Below, in pieces: positions 1-8,651 of a stretch of 64,000 nt of DNA (positions are counted from its first letter, which is position 1; each line of letters begins with the position of its first letter). The translations under genes were made by a program, and so were the position numbers. The DNA lies in contig CBDCWE010000003.1 of NCBI GenBank assembly GCA_965223355.1, forward strand, positions 3,720,001-3,784,000, written 5' to 3'. Below the pieces are notes generated by a model. That model was not told the origin of the DNA and did no database searches. It saw nothing but the letters and a program-made list of their open reading frames with translations. Source of the stretch: Tectiglobus sp965223355 (GTDB lineage Bacteria; Pseudomonadota; Alphaproteobacteria; Rhizobiales; Hyphomicrobiaceae).

Positions 1-797
1 GAAGGGTGTGCACAATGGACGATCCGTCTGCTCGCCGACAAGGTCGTCGAACTTGGCATCGTCGAGACGGTGCATCACAACACGGTCGCGCGGACGCTTA
101 AAAAAACGAACTCAAGCCGCACCGCAGCAAATATTGGGTGATCCCGCCGAGCCAAAACGCCGCCTTCGTTGCCGCTATGGAAAACGTGCTCGCCGTTTAT
201 ACCCGCTCGCATGATCCCAGCCGACCGCTGGTCTGTCTGGATGAGACCAGCAAACAGCTCGTTGCCGAAACACGCACGCCGATCCCGATGGCGCCGGGCC
301 GGCCAGTGCGCTATGATTATGAGTATCGCCGGGCCGGCGTCGCCAACCTGTTCATGGGCTTTGCGCCGCTCGAAGGCTGGCGCCATGTCAAAATCACGGA
401 CCGGCGCACCAGTATCGACTACGCGCATTTTCTGTGTGACTTGAGCGATCAGCACTTTGCCGAGGCGGAAAAGATCGTCCTTGTCCAGGATAACCTGTCA
501 ACCCACACCCATTCCGCGCTCTACGAAGCTTTCCCACCTGACCAAGCCCGCCGGCTGGTCGAGCGTTTCGAGTGGCATTATACACCCAGGCATGGCAGCT
601 GGCTCAACATGGCCGAAGCCGAACTGTCCGTCCTTGCGCGCCAGTGCCTTAACCGGCGCATTCACGATAAGGTTTCACTGGAAGCGAAAGTTGAGCGCTG
701 GCAACGACACCGCAACAACCGCGCCCAAACCGCCAATTGGCGCTTCACCACCGAAGACGCGCGAATTAAACTCAAACGCCTGTACCCGACAATTTAG
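1..797 (+). mobile_element. IS630-family transposase, 5'-truncated by the window, two frames
   Basis: DDE transposase of the IS630 (Tc1/mariner-like) family. The first part is read from base 1 in one frame (helix-turn-helix region, ending TVARTLKK). It then continues in the -1 frame from a run of seven A at 100-106 to the stop at 795-797. The second frame carries the catalytic triad: D in CLDETSK (about 240), D in LVQDNLSTH (about 489) and E in WLNMAEAELS (about 613). The switch sits exactly on the A7 run and the protein reads on without loss, so this is either programmed -1 frameshifting, known in many IS630 relatives, or a one-base indel. The N-terminus lies outside the window. Family assignment is secure; activity is unknown. 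Confidence 0.9.
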
Positions 798-813
798 GTG
801 AGTCGGAGCACTA
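789..813 (+). repeat. Right terminal inverted repeat of the IS630 element with flanking TA
   Basis: Reading inward from the TA at 812-813, the end is GTGCTCCGACTCACCTAAAT. It aligns with about 16 of 23 matches to the MITE end GTGGTCTCAATCACTTAAAA found at 25 kb and 58 kb. The flanking TA lies in CTAG (811-814), the preferred IS630 target context. The left end is outside the window. The element stops about 28 bp before the ATG of the next gene and may have displaced its promoter. Confidence 0.6.
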
Positions 814-840
814 GTCAGAGGGCGACAGGTGCGCGACGAG

Positions 841-1827
841 ATGATGCAAGCGGTGGTTTGTAGCGCGCTGTCGGATGACCTTGCAGCGGTTCGGGTCGAG
901 GCCGTGGCGCGGCCCCGGTTGCGGCCGGCTCATGTGCTGGTGGACGTTGCCGCCGCCAGTATCAACTTCCCCGACATTCTGATGTGCCGGGGGCTCTATC
1001 AGCATCGCCCCGCGCTGCCGTTTGTTCCGGGCATGAACGTTGCCGGAACCATTGCGGCGATCGGCGCCGATGTCAGTGGATTTGCAATCGGCGACCGTGT
1101 GGCGGGCGCGCTGCGCACGGGCGCATTTGCCGAGTTGGCGCAGCTGCCGGCCAGCGCCGCCCAGATCGTGCCCGAGGCGATGAGCCTGGACCAGGCCGCC
1201 GCCTACCCGTCCGCCTATCTGACGGCCTACGTCTCGCTGGTCCGCCGCGCCAACCTGCAACCCGGCGAGACGGTGCTTGTGCACGGCGGCGCCGGCGGTG
1301 TCGGACTTGCCGCAGTCGATCTGGCAAAGGCGTTGGGCGCAGACGTCATTGCGACCGCCTCGAGCGCGGCCAAGCGCGCATTCCTGCGCGATTACGGGGC
1401 TGATCACGTCCTCGACCCGGGCATACCGTTCAGGGACGCCGTCAAGGACCTGACCGGTGGGCGCGGCGCAGATGTCATCTTCGATCCGGTTGGCGGCGAC
1501 ATCTTCGACCAGTCAACCAGGTGTATCGCCTTTGACGGCCGCCTGCTGGTCATTGGTTTCACGTCGGGACGCATTGCCAACATTGCAACCAACATTCCGC
1601 TGATCAAGGGGTTCTCGGTGGTCGGTGTGCGGGCCGGCGAATATGGCCGCCGCTTTCCCGAACGCGGCCGGCAAAACGTCGCCGCCATCTGGACACTCGC
1701 GCGCGAGGGCAGGGTCCGGCCACACGTTCACGCGACCTTGCCGTTGCACGAATTCAAGCGCGGCTTTGCGATGCTGACCAACCGCGAAGCGATCGGCAAA
1801 GTGGTGCTCAGACCGCAGCCAGCTTAG
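841..1827 (+). CDS. NADPH:quinone oxidoreductase-like MDR (zinc-free alcohol dehydrogenase superfamily) enzyme
   Basis: Medium-chain dehydrogenase/reductase of about 328 residues. An N-terminal GroES-like domain (residues about 25-110) is followed by a Rossmann fold with the dinucleotide loop VHGGAGGVGLAA at about 147. The structural/catalytic zinc ligands of true alcohol dehydrogenases are not evident, which points to the quinone oxidoreductase or enoyl/acryloyl reductase branch using NADPH. The upstream GTG at 829 is possible, but ATG 841 (or 844) matches family N-termini. It lies just downstream of an IS630 end. The TAG stop is the left boundary of a palindromic element. Nearby acyl-CoA dehydrogenases suggest a role in acyl or aromatic catabolism, but the substrate cannot be read from sequence. 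Confidence 0.8.
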   Translation: MMQAVVCSALSDDLAAVRVEAVARPRLRPAHVLVDVAAASINFPDILMCRGLYQHRPALPFVPGMNVAGTIAAIGADVSGFAIGDRVAGALRTGAFAELAQLPASAAQIVPEAMSLDQAAAYPSAYLTAYVSLVRRANLQPGETVLVHGGAGGVGLAAVDLAKALGADVIATASSAAKRAFLRDYGADHVLDPGIPFRDAVKDLTGGRGADVIFDPVGGDIFDQSTRCIAFDGRLLVIGFTSGRIANIATNIPLIKGFSVVGVRAGEYGRRFPERGRQNVAAIWTLAREGRVRPHVHATLPLHEFKRGFAMLTNREAIGKVVLRPQPA

Positions 1828-1969
1828 GGAGCCACTAAACAAGTCTCAGGTTTCCAAAGGGCAGCGCCCTTAACATATCGCCGCCAAGCGGCGATCGTTG
1901 AGGGGCTTTCAGCCCCTCAAACTCCCCGACCAGGGGATCGGTCCCCTGGACCCCAATCCGTTCAGAAGT
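1825..1969. repeat. Palindromic element family A, copy 1 (multi-hairpin)
   Basis: Begins at the TAG of the preceding gene (TA + GGGAGCCACTAAACAAGTC). It contains hairpins AAGGGC/GCCCTT, ATCGCCGC/GCGGCGAT, TTGAGGGGCT/AGCCCCTCAA and CAGGGGAT/ATCCCCTG in that order, ending near TTCAGAAG. It lies between convergent genes and probably forms the 3' end of both transcripts. Confidence 0.85.
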
Positions 1970-1992
1970 CGGCAACTTTGATCCGCCGTCGC

Positions 1993-3258
1993 TTACGACA
2001 CCGTGTTTTTCGGGACGTCGCGGAACGGCCGGTCGGTATCGAACCGCGGTTCCTTCGGCATGCCGAGGACCCGTTCTGAAATAATGTTCTTCTGGATCTC
2101 GTCGGTGCCGCCCGCAATCGAGATCGCCGGGGTCGATACCAAGATCTCCGCAATCAGGCCGTCGCGCGGACCATCGTTGCCGGCCAGCATAGCATCAGCA
2201 CCACTGATCAACGTGTGCACCTGATTGGCAAAGCGGGCAATGCGGGATGAGACGAGCTTGCCGAGCGAGCCTTCCGGGCCCTGGGGGCGGCCGAGTTCCT
2301 GCGCAGCGCGCGCGCGTCGCGCGGTCCATTCCGCGCATTTGTCCATGATCAAAAGTTTGGCAATTTGCTGGCGCAGGGCGGGGTCCTTGTCGCGGCCCGC
2401 TTCCCTGGCGCGGCCAATGATCAGGTCGACGCGACCGGCACGCTGGGGATACCACTTGTAGGGCTCAAGCGCGACGGCAATCTCCTCGGCCTCCTCGCGA
2501 TAGATGCGCTCTGGCCGGTCTCGCGCCTGGGGCTGATGGCGCAGGCGGTCGGCGCCGCGGCGCTCGTGCATCAGGGTTGTGGTGGCGACCTGCCAACCAT
2601 CGCCTTCGCCCGCCAGCATCATTTCCGGCGCGATCTCGGCGTCCGTGATGAACACCTGGTTGAACGACGCGTAGCCGTTCATCTGGCGCAGCGGAACCAC
2701 CTCGACTCCCGGTTGGCGCATATCGAGGATGAAATAGGTGAGACCCTTGTGCTTGACCTGGTCGAGATCGGTGCGGGCCAGCAGCAAACCGTAGTCGGCG
2801 CGATGGGCGCTGGTTGTCCAAACCTTCTGACCGTTGACGACCCATTTGTTGCCCCGGCGTTCGGCCTTGGTCATGGCGCCGGCAAGATCGGAGCCGCTGC
2901 CCGGTTCGCTAAACAGCTGACACCAGGTGTCCTCGCCAGTCAGGATGCGGCGCAGAAACTGCTGTTTGTGAAAATCGTTGCCGTGCGCGAGGATCGTTGC
3001 CGCCGCGAGCGTGCGGATGCCGGTTTTGGCAACACCGACGGCGCCGAACTCGGCAAACTCCTCGTCGACGACGGGCACCAGCCCCACCGCAAGGTCTCGG
3101 CCGTACCAGTCTTTGGGCCAGTGTGGCGCGCCCCAGCCGGAGTCGGCCAGTTTGTTGCGCCACGCGACCAGGCCGAGGTTCGTGTCCCAGTTTTCCTCCA
3201 ACCACTGGCGCACGTCCCGACGTACGGTCGTTTCGCTGATGTCGCTGATGTCGCTCAT
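1993..3258 (-). CDS. Acyl-CoA dehydrogenase, subunit 1 of a pair
   Basis: FAD-dependent acyl-CoA dehydrogenase of 421 residues, introducing an alpha,beta double bond into an acyl-CoA thioester. Visible motifs are LFSEPGSGSDLAGA (FAD/substrate loop), WVVNGQKVWTT, and a C-terminal AGGTDEIQKNIISERVLGMP segment typical of FadE proteins. The start at 3258 (MSDISDIS) is preceded by AGGAAGG; longer in-frame starts upstream run into the neighbouring gene. The N-terminal SDISDIS comes from a short tandem repeat. It follows the next gene by 26 bp on the same strand, so the two are surely co-transcribed. Paired FadE genes often encode heterotetrameric dehydrogenases acting on bulky acyl-CoAs such as sterol side chains; that assignment here is inference. 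Confidence 0.88.
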   Translation of the reverse strand: MSDISDISETTVRRDVRQWLEENWDTNLGLVAWRNKLADSGWGAPHWPKDWYGRDLAVGLVPVVDEEFAEFGAVGVAKTGIRTLAAATILAHGNDFHKQQFLRRILTGEDTWCQLFSEPGSGSDLAGAMTKAERRGNKWVVNGQKVWTTSAHRADYGLLLARTDLDQVKHKGLTYFILDMRQPGVEVVPLRQMNGYASFNQVFITDAEIAPEMMLAGEGDGWQVATTTLMHERRGADRLRHQPQARDRPERIYREEAEEIAVALEPYKWYPQRAGRVDLIIGRAREAGRDKDPALRQQIAKLLIMDKCAEWTARRARAAQELGRPQGPEGSLGKLVSSRIARFANQVHTLISGADAMLAGNDGPRDGLIAEILVSTPAISIAGGTDEIQKNIISERVLGMPKEPRFDTDRPFRDVPKNTVS

Positions 3259-3284
3259 GAGACCTTCCTCACACGTCGTCCTCC

Positions 3285-4418
3285 TCACACACCGAGGTGG
3301 AGGAGCATGCGTTCGCGATGGGTATCGGTGGTGCCGAGGAAGACCTCGGAACTCTTTGCACGCTTGAACCACAGGTGGGTGTCGTTGTCCCAGGTGAAAC
3401 CAATGCCGCCGTGGAACTGGACGGCATGGACGGCGGTTTGCATGTAGGCTTCGGCGGCGGCCGCCTTGGCCAGCGATGCCAATGCCGAGATGTCGATGTC
3501 ATCGCCCTCGTCCGCGGCCGCAGCGCCATAGTAGGCGGCCGACTTTGCCAGTTCGACGTCCGCCAGGATGTCGGCTGCCTTATGTTTGAGCGCCTGAAAG
3601 GACGCAATGGCGCGGCCGAACTGCATGCGCATGTTGGCGTATTCGATCGCGGACTGGCGCAGTCGTTCGGCGCCGCCGACCATTTCGTTGGCCAGACAAA
3701 TGGCGGCAATATCCAGGGTCTGGCGCAACGCTTCGCCGCCGCCGCCAGCTTGTCCGAGCAGTGTTGCTTCAACGTTTGCAAAGCTCATGTGGGCAAGCTT
3801 GCGGGTCGGGTCCAGCGACTTGAGCAACCGGCGCTCGAGGCCACCGGCGTCGCCTTCGACCAGAAACACCGACACACCGTCGACGCCGGCGGAGCCCGGC
3901 CGCCTGGCCGCCACGATCAACTGGTCGGCAATGCAGCCATCCAGAACGAAGCTCTTTTCACCGTTGAGGTGAAACCCGCCGTCGGTGGGCGATGCGGTTG
4001 TCGTGATCGCCTCGGGCGACCAGTGCCCGCTCGGTTCCGCGATTGCCAGGCTCGCGATTTTCTCACCGGATGCAATCGCTGGCAATATGGCACGCTTTTG
4101 GTCTTCGGTTGCCGCCTTGAGGACCGCCGTGGCCGCCAGAACAGTCGTTGCGAAGTAAGGCGCACAAAACAAGGCGCGGCCCATTTCCTCCACGGCGATT
4201 GCAAGCTCACCAATGCCGAAACCCTGGCCGCCATAGTGCTCGGGAATGTGAACCGCCGTCAGGCCGAGCTCCTGACTGAGTTGGCGCCAGACTTCCGGAT
4301 CATAGCCAATGTCGGTTTCCATCAGGCGATGGACCTCACTGGTCGGCGATTTGTCCTCGCAGAAGCGGCGCAGGATATCGCGGAACTCGCGCTGCTCTTC
4401 GGTAAAGCTGAACTTCAT
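3285..4418 (-). CDS. Acyl-CoA dehydrogenase, subunit 2 of a pair
   Basis: Second acyl-CoA dehydrogenase, 377 residues, first gene of the two-gene minus-strand operon. It starts MKFSFTEEQREF, the usual FadE N-terminus, with GGAG upstream. The C-terminal HGGIGFTWDNDTHLWFKRA is the conserved helix/loop of this family. It is shorter and more divergent in the central region than its neighbour. The pairing suggests a heteromeric enzyme in which the subunits contribute different active-site residues. The substrate is unknown; the divergent SDR and Rieske oxygenase genes point to degradation of a ring-containing or otherwise unusual carboxylic acid. Confidence 0.88.
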   Translation of the reverse strand: MKFSFTEEQREFRDILRRFCEDKSPTSEVHRLMETDIGYDPEVWRQLSQELGLTAVHIPEHYGGQGFGIGELAIAVEEMGRALFCAPYFATTVLAATAVLKAATEDQKRAILPAIASGEKIASLAIAEPSGHWSPEAITTTASPTDGGFHLNGEKSFVLDGCIADQLIVAARRPGSAGVDGVSVFLVEGDAGGLERRLLKSLDPTRKLAHMSFANVEATLLGQAGGGGEALRQTLDIAAICLANEMVGGAERLRQSAIEYANMRMQFGRAIASFQALKHKAADILADVELAKSAAYYGAAAADEGDDIDISALASLAKAAAAEAYMQTAVHAVQFHGGIGFTWDNDTHLWFKRAKSSEVFLGTTDTHRERMLLHLGV

Positions 4419-4621
4419 GCGTGCAATCTCCGCCGCCTGCCGTTGCCAGCAACTATAGCGAGTGTCGCCGCCGACGGCGCGCACAATTATGATTTCGCGA
4501 GCACCTTCTCCCGGCACACGCCGATCGGCGGCCGGGCGCGCGCAACCATCACAATATGCCCCTGGCCATGCGCCCTTCACTGCCACATAATTCGATCAAG
4601 CCAGCCAGCAGGAGCAAAACC

Positions 4622-5401
4622 ATGACACGTGCCAATCCGATGGATCTGACGGGACAAACGATCATCGTTACCGGTGCCGGGCAGGGGATCGGTGAAGAGG
4701 TCTCACGCCAGATTGTCCGTCTCGGCGGCAAGGTTGCCGCGGTCGATGTCCAGGGCGACCGGCTCAATGCTTTGGTTGGCGAACTCGGCCAAGACAACGC
4801 CGAGGCGCATGTTGGATCGGTCGCCGATCCGAGCTATGTCCAGGACATGGTCGGCAAGGTCGTGGCCGCCAACGGCGCGGTCAATGGTCTCGTCAACAAC
4901 GCCGGCATCGTGCGGGCTGCGATGATCAACAAGATGTCGATCGACACCTGGCAGCAGGTCATCGACGTCAATCTGTCCGGTGTGTTTTACTGCCTGCAGG
5001 CCGTTGGCCGGCACATGCTTGAGCGCATCGAGGCCGGCGATACCGGCCCGTCCGCGATCGTCAACGTGTCTTCGGATGCGGGTCGGCGCGGCACGATCGG
5101 CCAGATCAACTATGGCGCCGCCAAGTCCGGGGTGATGGGCATCACGATGAGTGCGGCGCGAGAATGGGCGGGCCAAGGCATCCGGGTCAATTCCGTCTGC
5201 TTTGGTGTGGTTGAAACGCCGATGACCGAGGTTATCCGATCCGACAAGTTCCGCGAGCGCATTCTTGCGCAAGTGCCGATGGGGCGCTTTTCGGAGCCGG
5301 ATGAGGTGGCGCCGCCAGTGTGTTTTCTGTTGTCGCCGGCAGCGAGCTACATCACCGGCCAGCATTTGTCGATCAACGGCGGCTACACGATCGGCGTTTA
5401 G
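4622..5401 (+). CDS. Short-chain dehydrogenase/reductase (FabG-like)
   Basis: Classical SDR of 259 residues. Seen: Rossmann TGAGQGIG near the N-terminus, NNAG, catalytic Ser in NVSSDAG and the Tyr/Lys pair in YGAAK, ending in SINGGYTIGV. NAD(P)-dependent oxidation or reduction of a hydroxyl/keto group, probably on an acyl-CoA or alcohol intermediate. ATG 4622 is preceded by AGGAG at proper spacing. Divergent from the acyl-CoA dehydrogenase pair, so a shared promoter region at about 4420-4620 may coordinate a beta-oxidation-like route. Confidence 0.88.
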   Translation: MTRANPMDLTGQTIIVTGAGQGIGEEVSRQIVRLGGKVAAVDVQGDRLNALVGELGQDNAEAHVGSVADPSYVQDMVGKVVAANGAVNGLVNNAGIVRAAMINKMSIDTWQQVIDVNLSGVFYCLQAVGRHMLERIEAGDTGPSAIVNVSSDAGRRGTIGQINYGAAKSGVMGITMSAAREWAGQGIRVNSVCFGVVETPMTEVIRSDKFRERILAQVPMGRFSEPDEVAPPVCFLLSPAASYITGQHLSINGGYTIGV

Positions 5402-5444
5402 GATTTGGGGCCAATCCTGAGCGCGTTTGGCGGCCTGGCCACGC

Positions 5445-5500
5445 CGAGGGCAACTTGCTGCCTCTAAAGTGGCGATCATCTTTGTGCTTTAAGCCACAAC
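5445..5500. repeat. Remnant of palindromic element family B
   Basis: Contains the family-B core CCTCTAAAGTGGCGATCATC followed by TTTGTGCTTTAAG, without its complementary arm. Decayed copy between the SDR and the Rieske oxygenase gene. Confidence 0.6.
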
Positions 5501-5557
5501 GAGCGCAGAACCGCAACGAGCGCAGACGAACGGGAAACACGGCAGGCGGAGGCCACC

Positions 5558-6883
5558 ATGACGACGGCAAGCGAAGGCTTAGAACTGACGCGAACGGGAC
5601 CCGGCACGGCCATGGGCGACTTGATGCGCCGCTATTGGATTCCCGCCTGCAAATCGGACGAACTGGCGGCGGATGGTGCGCCTGTGCGCCTGATGTTGCT
5701 CAGCGAAAAGCTGATCGCGTTCCGAGACAGTTCGGGCCGTGCCGGCATCATGGACCATCGCTGCCCGCATCGCTGTGCCTCGCTGTTCCTCGGCCGTAAC
5801 GAGGACAACGGTATTCGCTGCGTTTATCACGGCTGGAAGTTCGACGTCGACGGCAACTGCGTTGACATGCCGAGCGTGCCGCCAAGCCAGGACTTCAAGC
5901 ACAAGGTCCGTGCCAAGGCTTACAAGACGGTCGAGAAGGCCGGCATCGTCTGGGTTTATATGGGTGATCAGGCCCGCGTGCCGGAACTGCCGGGCTTCGA
6001 AATTCTCGACCTGCCGGAGGCGGAAATCAACGTCGGCTTCGTGATGCGCAGTTGCAATTATTTACAAGCGCTCGAGGGCGAAATCGATACCTCGCATTTC
6101 GGTTTCCTGCACGCAGGCCACGTCGACCCCGACGACGTTCCGGAAGACGAACCGCTGAGAAATACAATCATCAACCGCGCTCCGGAATACGGCGTCGCCG
6201 ACACCGCATGGGGCACGCAGTATGCCGGCTATCGCGAGACGCGGCCGGGAGAAACCTATTGGCGCTTTGCCAACTTCCTGTTTCCGTTCTGGACACAGGC
6301 GCCCAACGGTGAGTTCGACAGCCACATGCACGCCCGCGCCTGGGTGCCGCTGGATGATCATCATTGTATGTTCGTGTTCATCTGGTGGAAAGAGGCGCAG
6401 GCCGCCAACGCGATGCCGACGCCGGTCTATAAGGACGGTTCACCGATCGGCGGCGCCGGCCGCGGCAACCAGATGCTGGCGAACACGACCGACTGGCTCG
6501 GGCGCTGGCGCATGGCAGACACAGAGGCCAACGATTGGTCAATCGATCGCGAAGCACAGGCGAGCGGTGCGATCTACACCGGCATTGAAGGTATCCATTT
6601 GCAGGACCAGGCGATTACCGAGAGCATGGGGCCGATCACGGATTTCGACTTGGAACACCTGTCACCGGCCGACCGCATGATCACGCGCACCCGTCGCCGG
6701 ATCCTGCTGGCGTTGCGGGCCCTGCGCGATAACGGCGAAACGCCGCCAGGTGCCGATGATCCGGCCGTCTATCGGGCAGCGCGCAGCGGCTATTTCCTGA
6801 CCCAAGGCGATGCCTCCTGGGACGAGGTCTATCGCCGGCGCTTCTCGATGGCACTGCACCCCGCCGCCCGGGCGGCGGAGTGA
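5558..6883 (+). CDS. Rieske non-haem iron oxygenase, large subunit (phthalate 4,5-dioxygenase-like)
   Basis: Oxygenase component of 441 residues. The Rieske [2Fe-2S] ligands are C69-P-H71 and C88-V-Y-H91; the mononuclear iron site is D177, H180, H185 in EIDTSHFGFLH. Architecture matches the phthalate-dioxygenase/vanillate demethylase-type alpha-only oxygenases, which hydroxylate or O-demethylate aromatic acids using electrons from a separate reductase. No reductase lies next to it, so electrons must come from elsewhere. ATG 5558 has GGCGGAGG upstream. Same strand as the SDR and about 150 bp downstream. Substrate not predictable. Confidence 0.9.
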   Translation: MTTASEGLELTRTGPGTAMGDLMRRYWIPACKSDELAADGAPVRLMLLSEKLIAFRDSSGRAGIMDHRCPHRCASLFLGRNEDNGIRCVYHGWKFDVDGNCVDMPSVPPSQDFKHKVRAKAYKTVEKAGIVWVYMGDQARVPELPGFEILDLPEAEINVGFVMRSCNYLQALEGEIDTSHFGFLHAGHVDPDDVPEDEPLRNTIINRAPEYGVADTAWGTQYAGYRETRPGETYWRFANFLFPFWTQAPNGEFDSHMHARAWVPLDDHHCMFVFIWWKEAQAANAMPTPVYKDGSPIGGAGRGNQMLANTTDWLGRWRMADTEANDWSIDREAQASGAIYTGIEGIHLQDQAITESMGPITDFDLEHLSPADRMITRTRRRILLALRALRDNGETPPGADDPAVYRAARSGYFLTQGDASWDEVYRRRFSMALHPAARAAE

Positions 6884-6886
6884 GGT

Positions 6887-8341
6887 TCAGGCGTTTGCGT
6901 CGTCATCGATGCTGCCGCGTTTCCACAACCGCGTCAGGAAAAGCGATGCGATGGTGTGGGCGGCCAGGGCCGCCGCACTCAGCACAAACACCAGGTAAAA
7001 TGCGATCTGGAACGCCTGCTGTTCCGGTCCTGAGCCGGTGGGCGCCATCGGCCACAACGACTGCGGATCGATGTTTGCGCGCTCAAAGCGGCTGAACAGA
7101 ACAGGCAACGTACTTGCCGCAATAACGACGCCGACGGTGCGCATGACCAATGTCAGGGCCCCGGCAACACCGCGGTTGGACTTCGGCAATGTTGCGATCA
7201 CGCTTTCGAGGCTTGCGACCTGGAACAGGCCGAGGCCGGCGCCATGCACAATCAGTCCGCCCGCCATCGCCGCCGGGCCGGTATCGGCCTGCCAACAACC
7301 GATCCATAGCAGCCCGGCAGCAACGTGGGCGGAGCCGATCAGGGCGAGACGCGAAGCGCCCAGTTGCGAGATCCACCGGCCGGCGAGACTGGCCGCCAGC
7401 GTCATGCCGAGCGGGCCGACCGCCAATACCAGCCCGCCCTGCCACAACGGCAGTTCGCTGACCCTGACCAGGAAGTAGGGAACGAACAACATGGTCGCAA
7501 AACCGGTAACGTTGACGATTACATTGGTGACGTTGATCCAGGTGAACGACAGGTTGCGGAACGCCGGCAGGTGAATGACAGGGTCGCTCGATCTGGCGGT
7601 GATCATGATGAAGGCCGTCATCCCGGCTATGCTAGATGCCAACAGCACCGCCAACAGTTGCGGGCGCTCGCCGATCGTTTGGATCTGGCTGAATGTGACC
7701 AACAGCAGGCCGCTGGCAACGGCCAGCAGCACCGCGCCGCGCAAATCGAACCGGCTTTGGTCACGCGGCGGCGCCGGCATACCCAGCACGATCATCAGCA
7801 CCAATGCGATGGCGGCCAGCGGCAACCGGAACCAGAACACCGCCGACCAGCCCCAGATATCGACCAACAATCCGCCCAGCGACGGGCCGAGCGCACCGCC
7901 GAGCCCGAACATCATGGCGTAGGTGCCGAGAATTCTGGGGCGCAGATCTTCAGCGAAGAGATGCGTTGCAAGCGCCGGCCCGCAACTCAGCACCATTGCG
8001 GTTCCGACACCCTGCAGGATGCGGGCGATCAGTAGCCAATTGTATGTTGGTGCCAAACTGCACAAGGCAAATCCGGCAATGCACAACACCAGTCCGCCGG
8101 CAAAGATCCGCTGATGGCCGAACAGGTCGCCGACCCGGCCGAACACCAGCATCAGGCTCGCATAGGTTGCCACGTAGGCGATCACAACCCACCGGATTTC
8201 GGCCAGTTCAATCGCGAAATGCGACGTGATGTCGGGAAATGAAATGTTGACGGCCGAGTCGAGCGGTCCGAGCAGGGTCCCGAGCAGAACCACAAGCAAA
8301 AGCAGCGTTGGTCGCCTGATGGGTCTTGTGGGCTCGCTCAT
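6887..8341 (-). CDS. MFS transporter, DHA2 (EmrB/QacA-like), 14 membrane segments
   Basis: Hydrophobic protein of 484 residues with the MFS loop GRVGDLFGHQR after the second helix and a motif-C-like GPALATH/GALGPSLGG stretch, as in DHA2 drug:H+ antiporters. About 14 hydrophobic segments. Probably a proton-driven exporter, perhaps for substrates or products of neighbouring catabolic genes. Start taken at ATG 8341 (MSEPTRP); a TTG at 8350 is possible and no good Shine-Dalgarno decides it. The stop lies 3 bp after the stop of the Rieske gene, a tight convergent pair. Confidence 0.85.
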   Translation of the reverse strand: MSEPTRPIRRPTLLLLVVLLGTLLGPLDSAVNISFPDITSHFAIELAEIRWVVIAYVATYASLMLVFGRVGDLFGHQRIFAGGLVLCIAGFALCSLAPTYNWLLIARILQGVGTAMVLSCGPALATHLFAEDLRPRILGTYAMMFGLGGALGPSLGGLLVDIWGWSAVFWFRLPLAAIALVLMIVLGMPAPPRDQSRFDLRGAVLLAVASGLLLVTFSQIQTIGERPQLLAVLLASSIAGMTAFIMITARSSDPVIHLPAFRNLSFTWINVTNVIVNVTGFATMLFVPYFLVRVSELPLWQGGLVLAVGPLGMTLAASLAGRWISQLGASRLALIGSAHVAAGLLWIGCWQADTGPAAMAGGLIVHGAGLGLFQVASLESVIATLPKSNRGVAGALTLVMRTVGVVIAASTLPVLFSRFERANIDPQSLWPMAPTGSGPEQQAFQIAFYLVFVLSAAALAAHTIASLFLTRLWKRGSIDDDANA

Positions 8342-8651
8342 ACCTGTCAATCACGCAACCGCGGCAAATCCTGGAATGCCGGCTCACGGGTCGGGCATGC
8401 TGGATCTTCAATTGGATTCGTCAGACTATCGGTTTGCCGGCCGCAAGACACGCAGGATCAGGCGGCGGCGAGACGGAACTCACAGATCAATTGCAGGCCC
8501 AGGCGTTGCGCTGCAACCGCGGCCGGCGCGTGCCGAGGCCGGCGGGTGCCGGCACAACGTCTCGAGAACCTGGTCACGCTGTCCCCAATCAACGCCCGAC
8601 CTTCCTTCAAACCAAACATCGCTTTTCCTTACCGGCAGCAGGCGATAGCGG
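8342..8651. other. Intergenic stretch without recognisable gene
   Basis: About 310 bp between the MFS start and the end of the nitronate monooxygenase gene. No open frame with codon use like its neighbours, no element of the repeat families and no clear promoter. Presumably holds the MFS promoter. Confidence 0.5.

Noticed and set aside
2365..4625. Long plus-strand frames opposite the two acyl-CoA dehydrogenases
   Set aside because: Shadows of the real genes; codon bias fits the minus strand and no motif is found.
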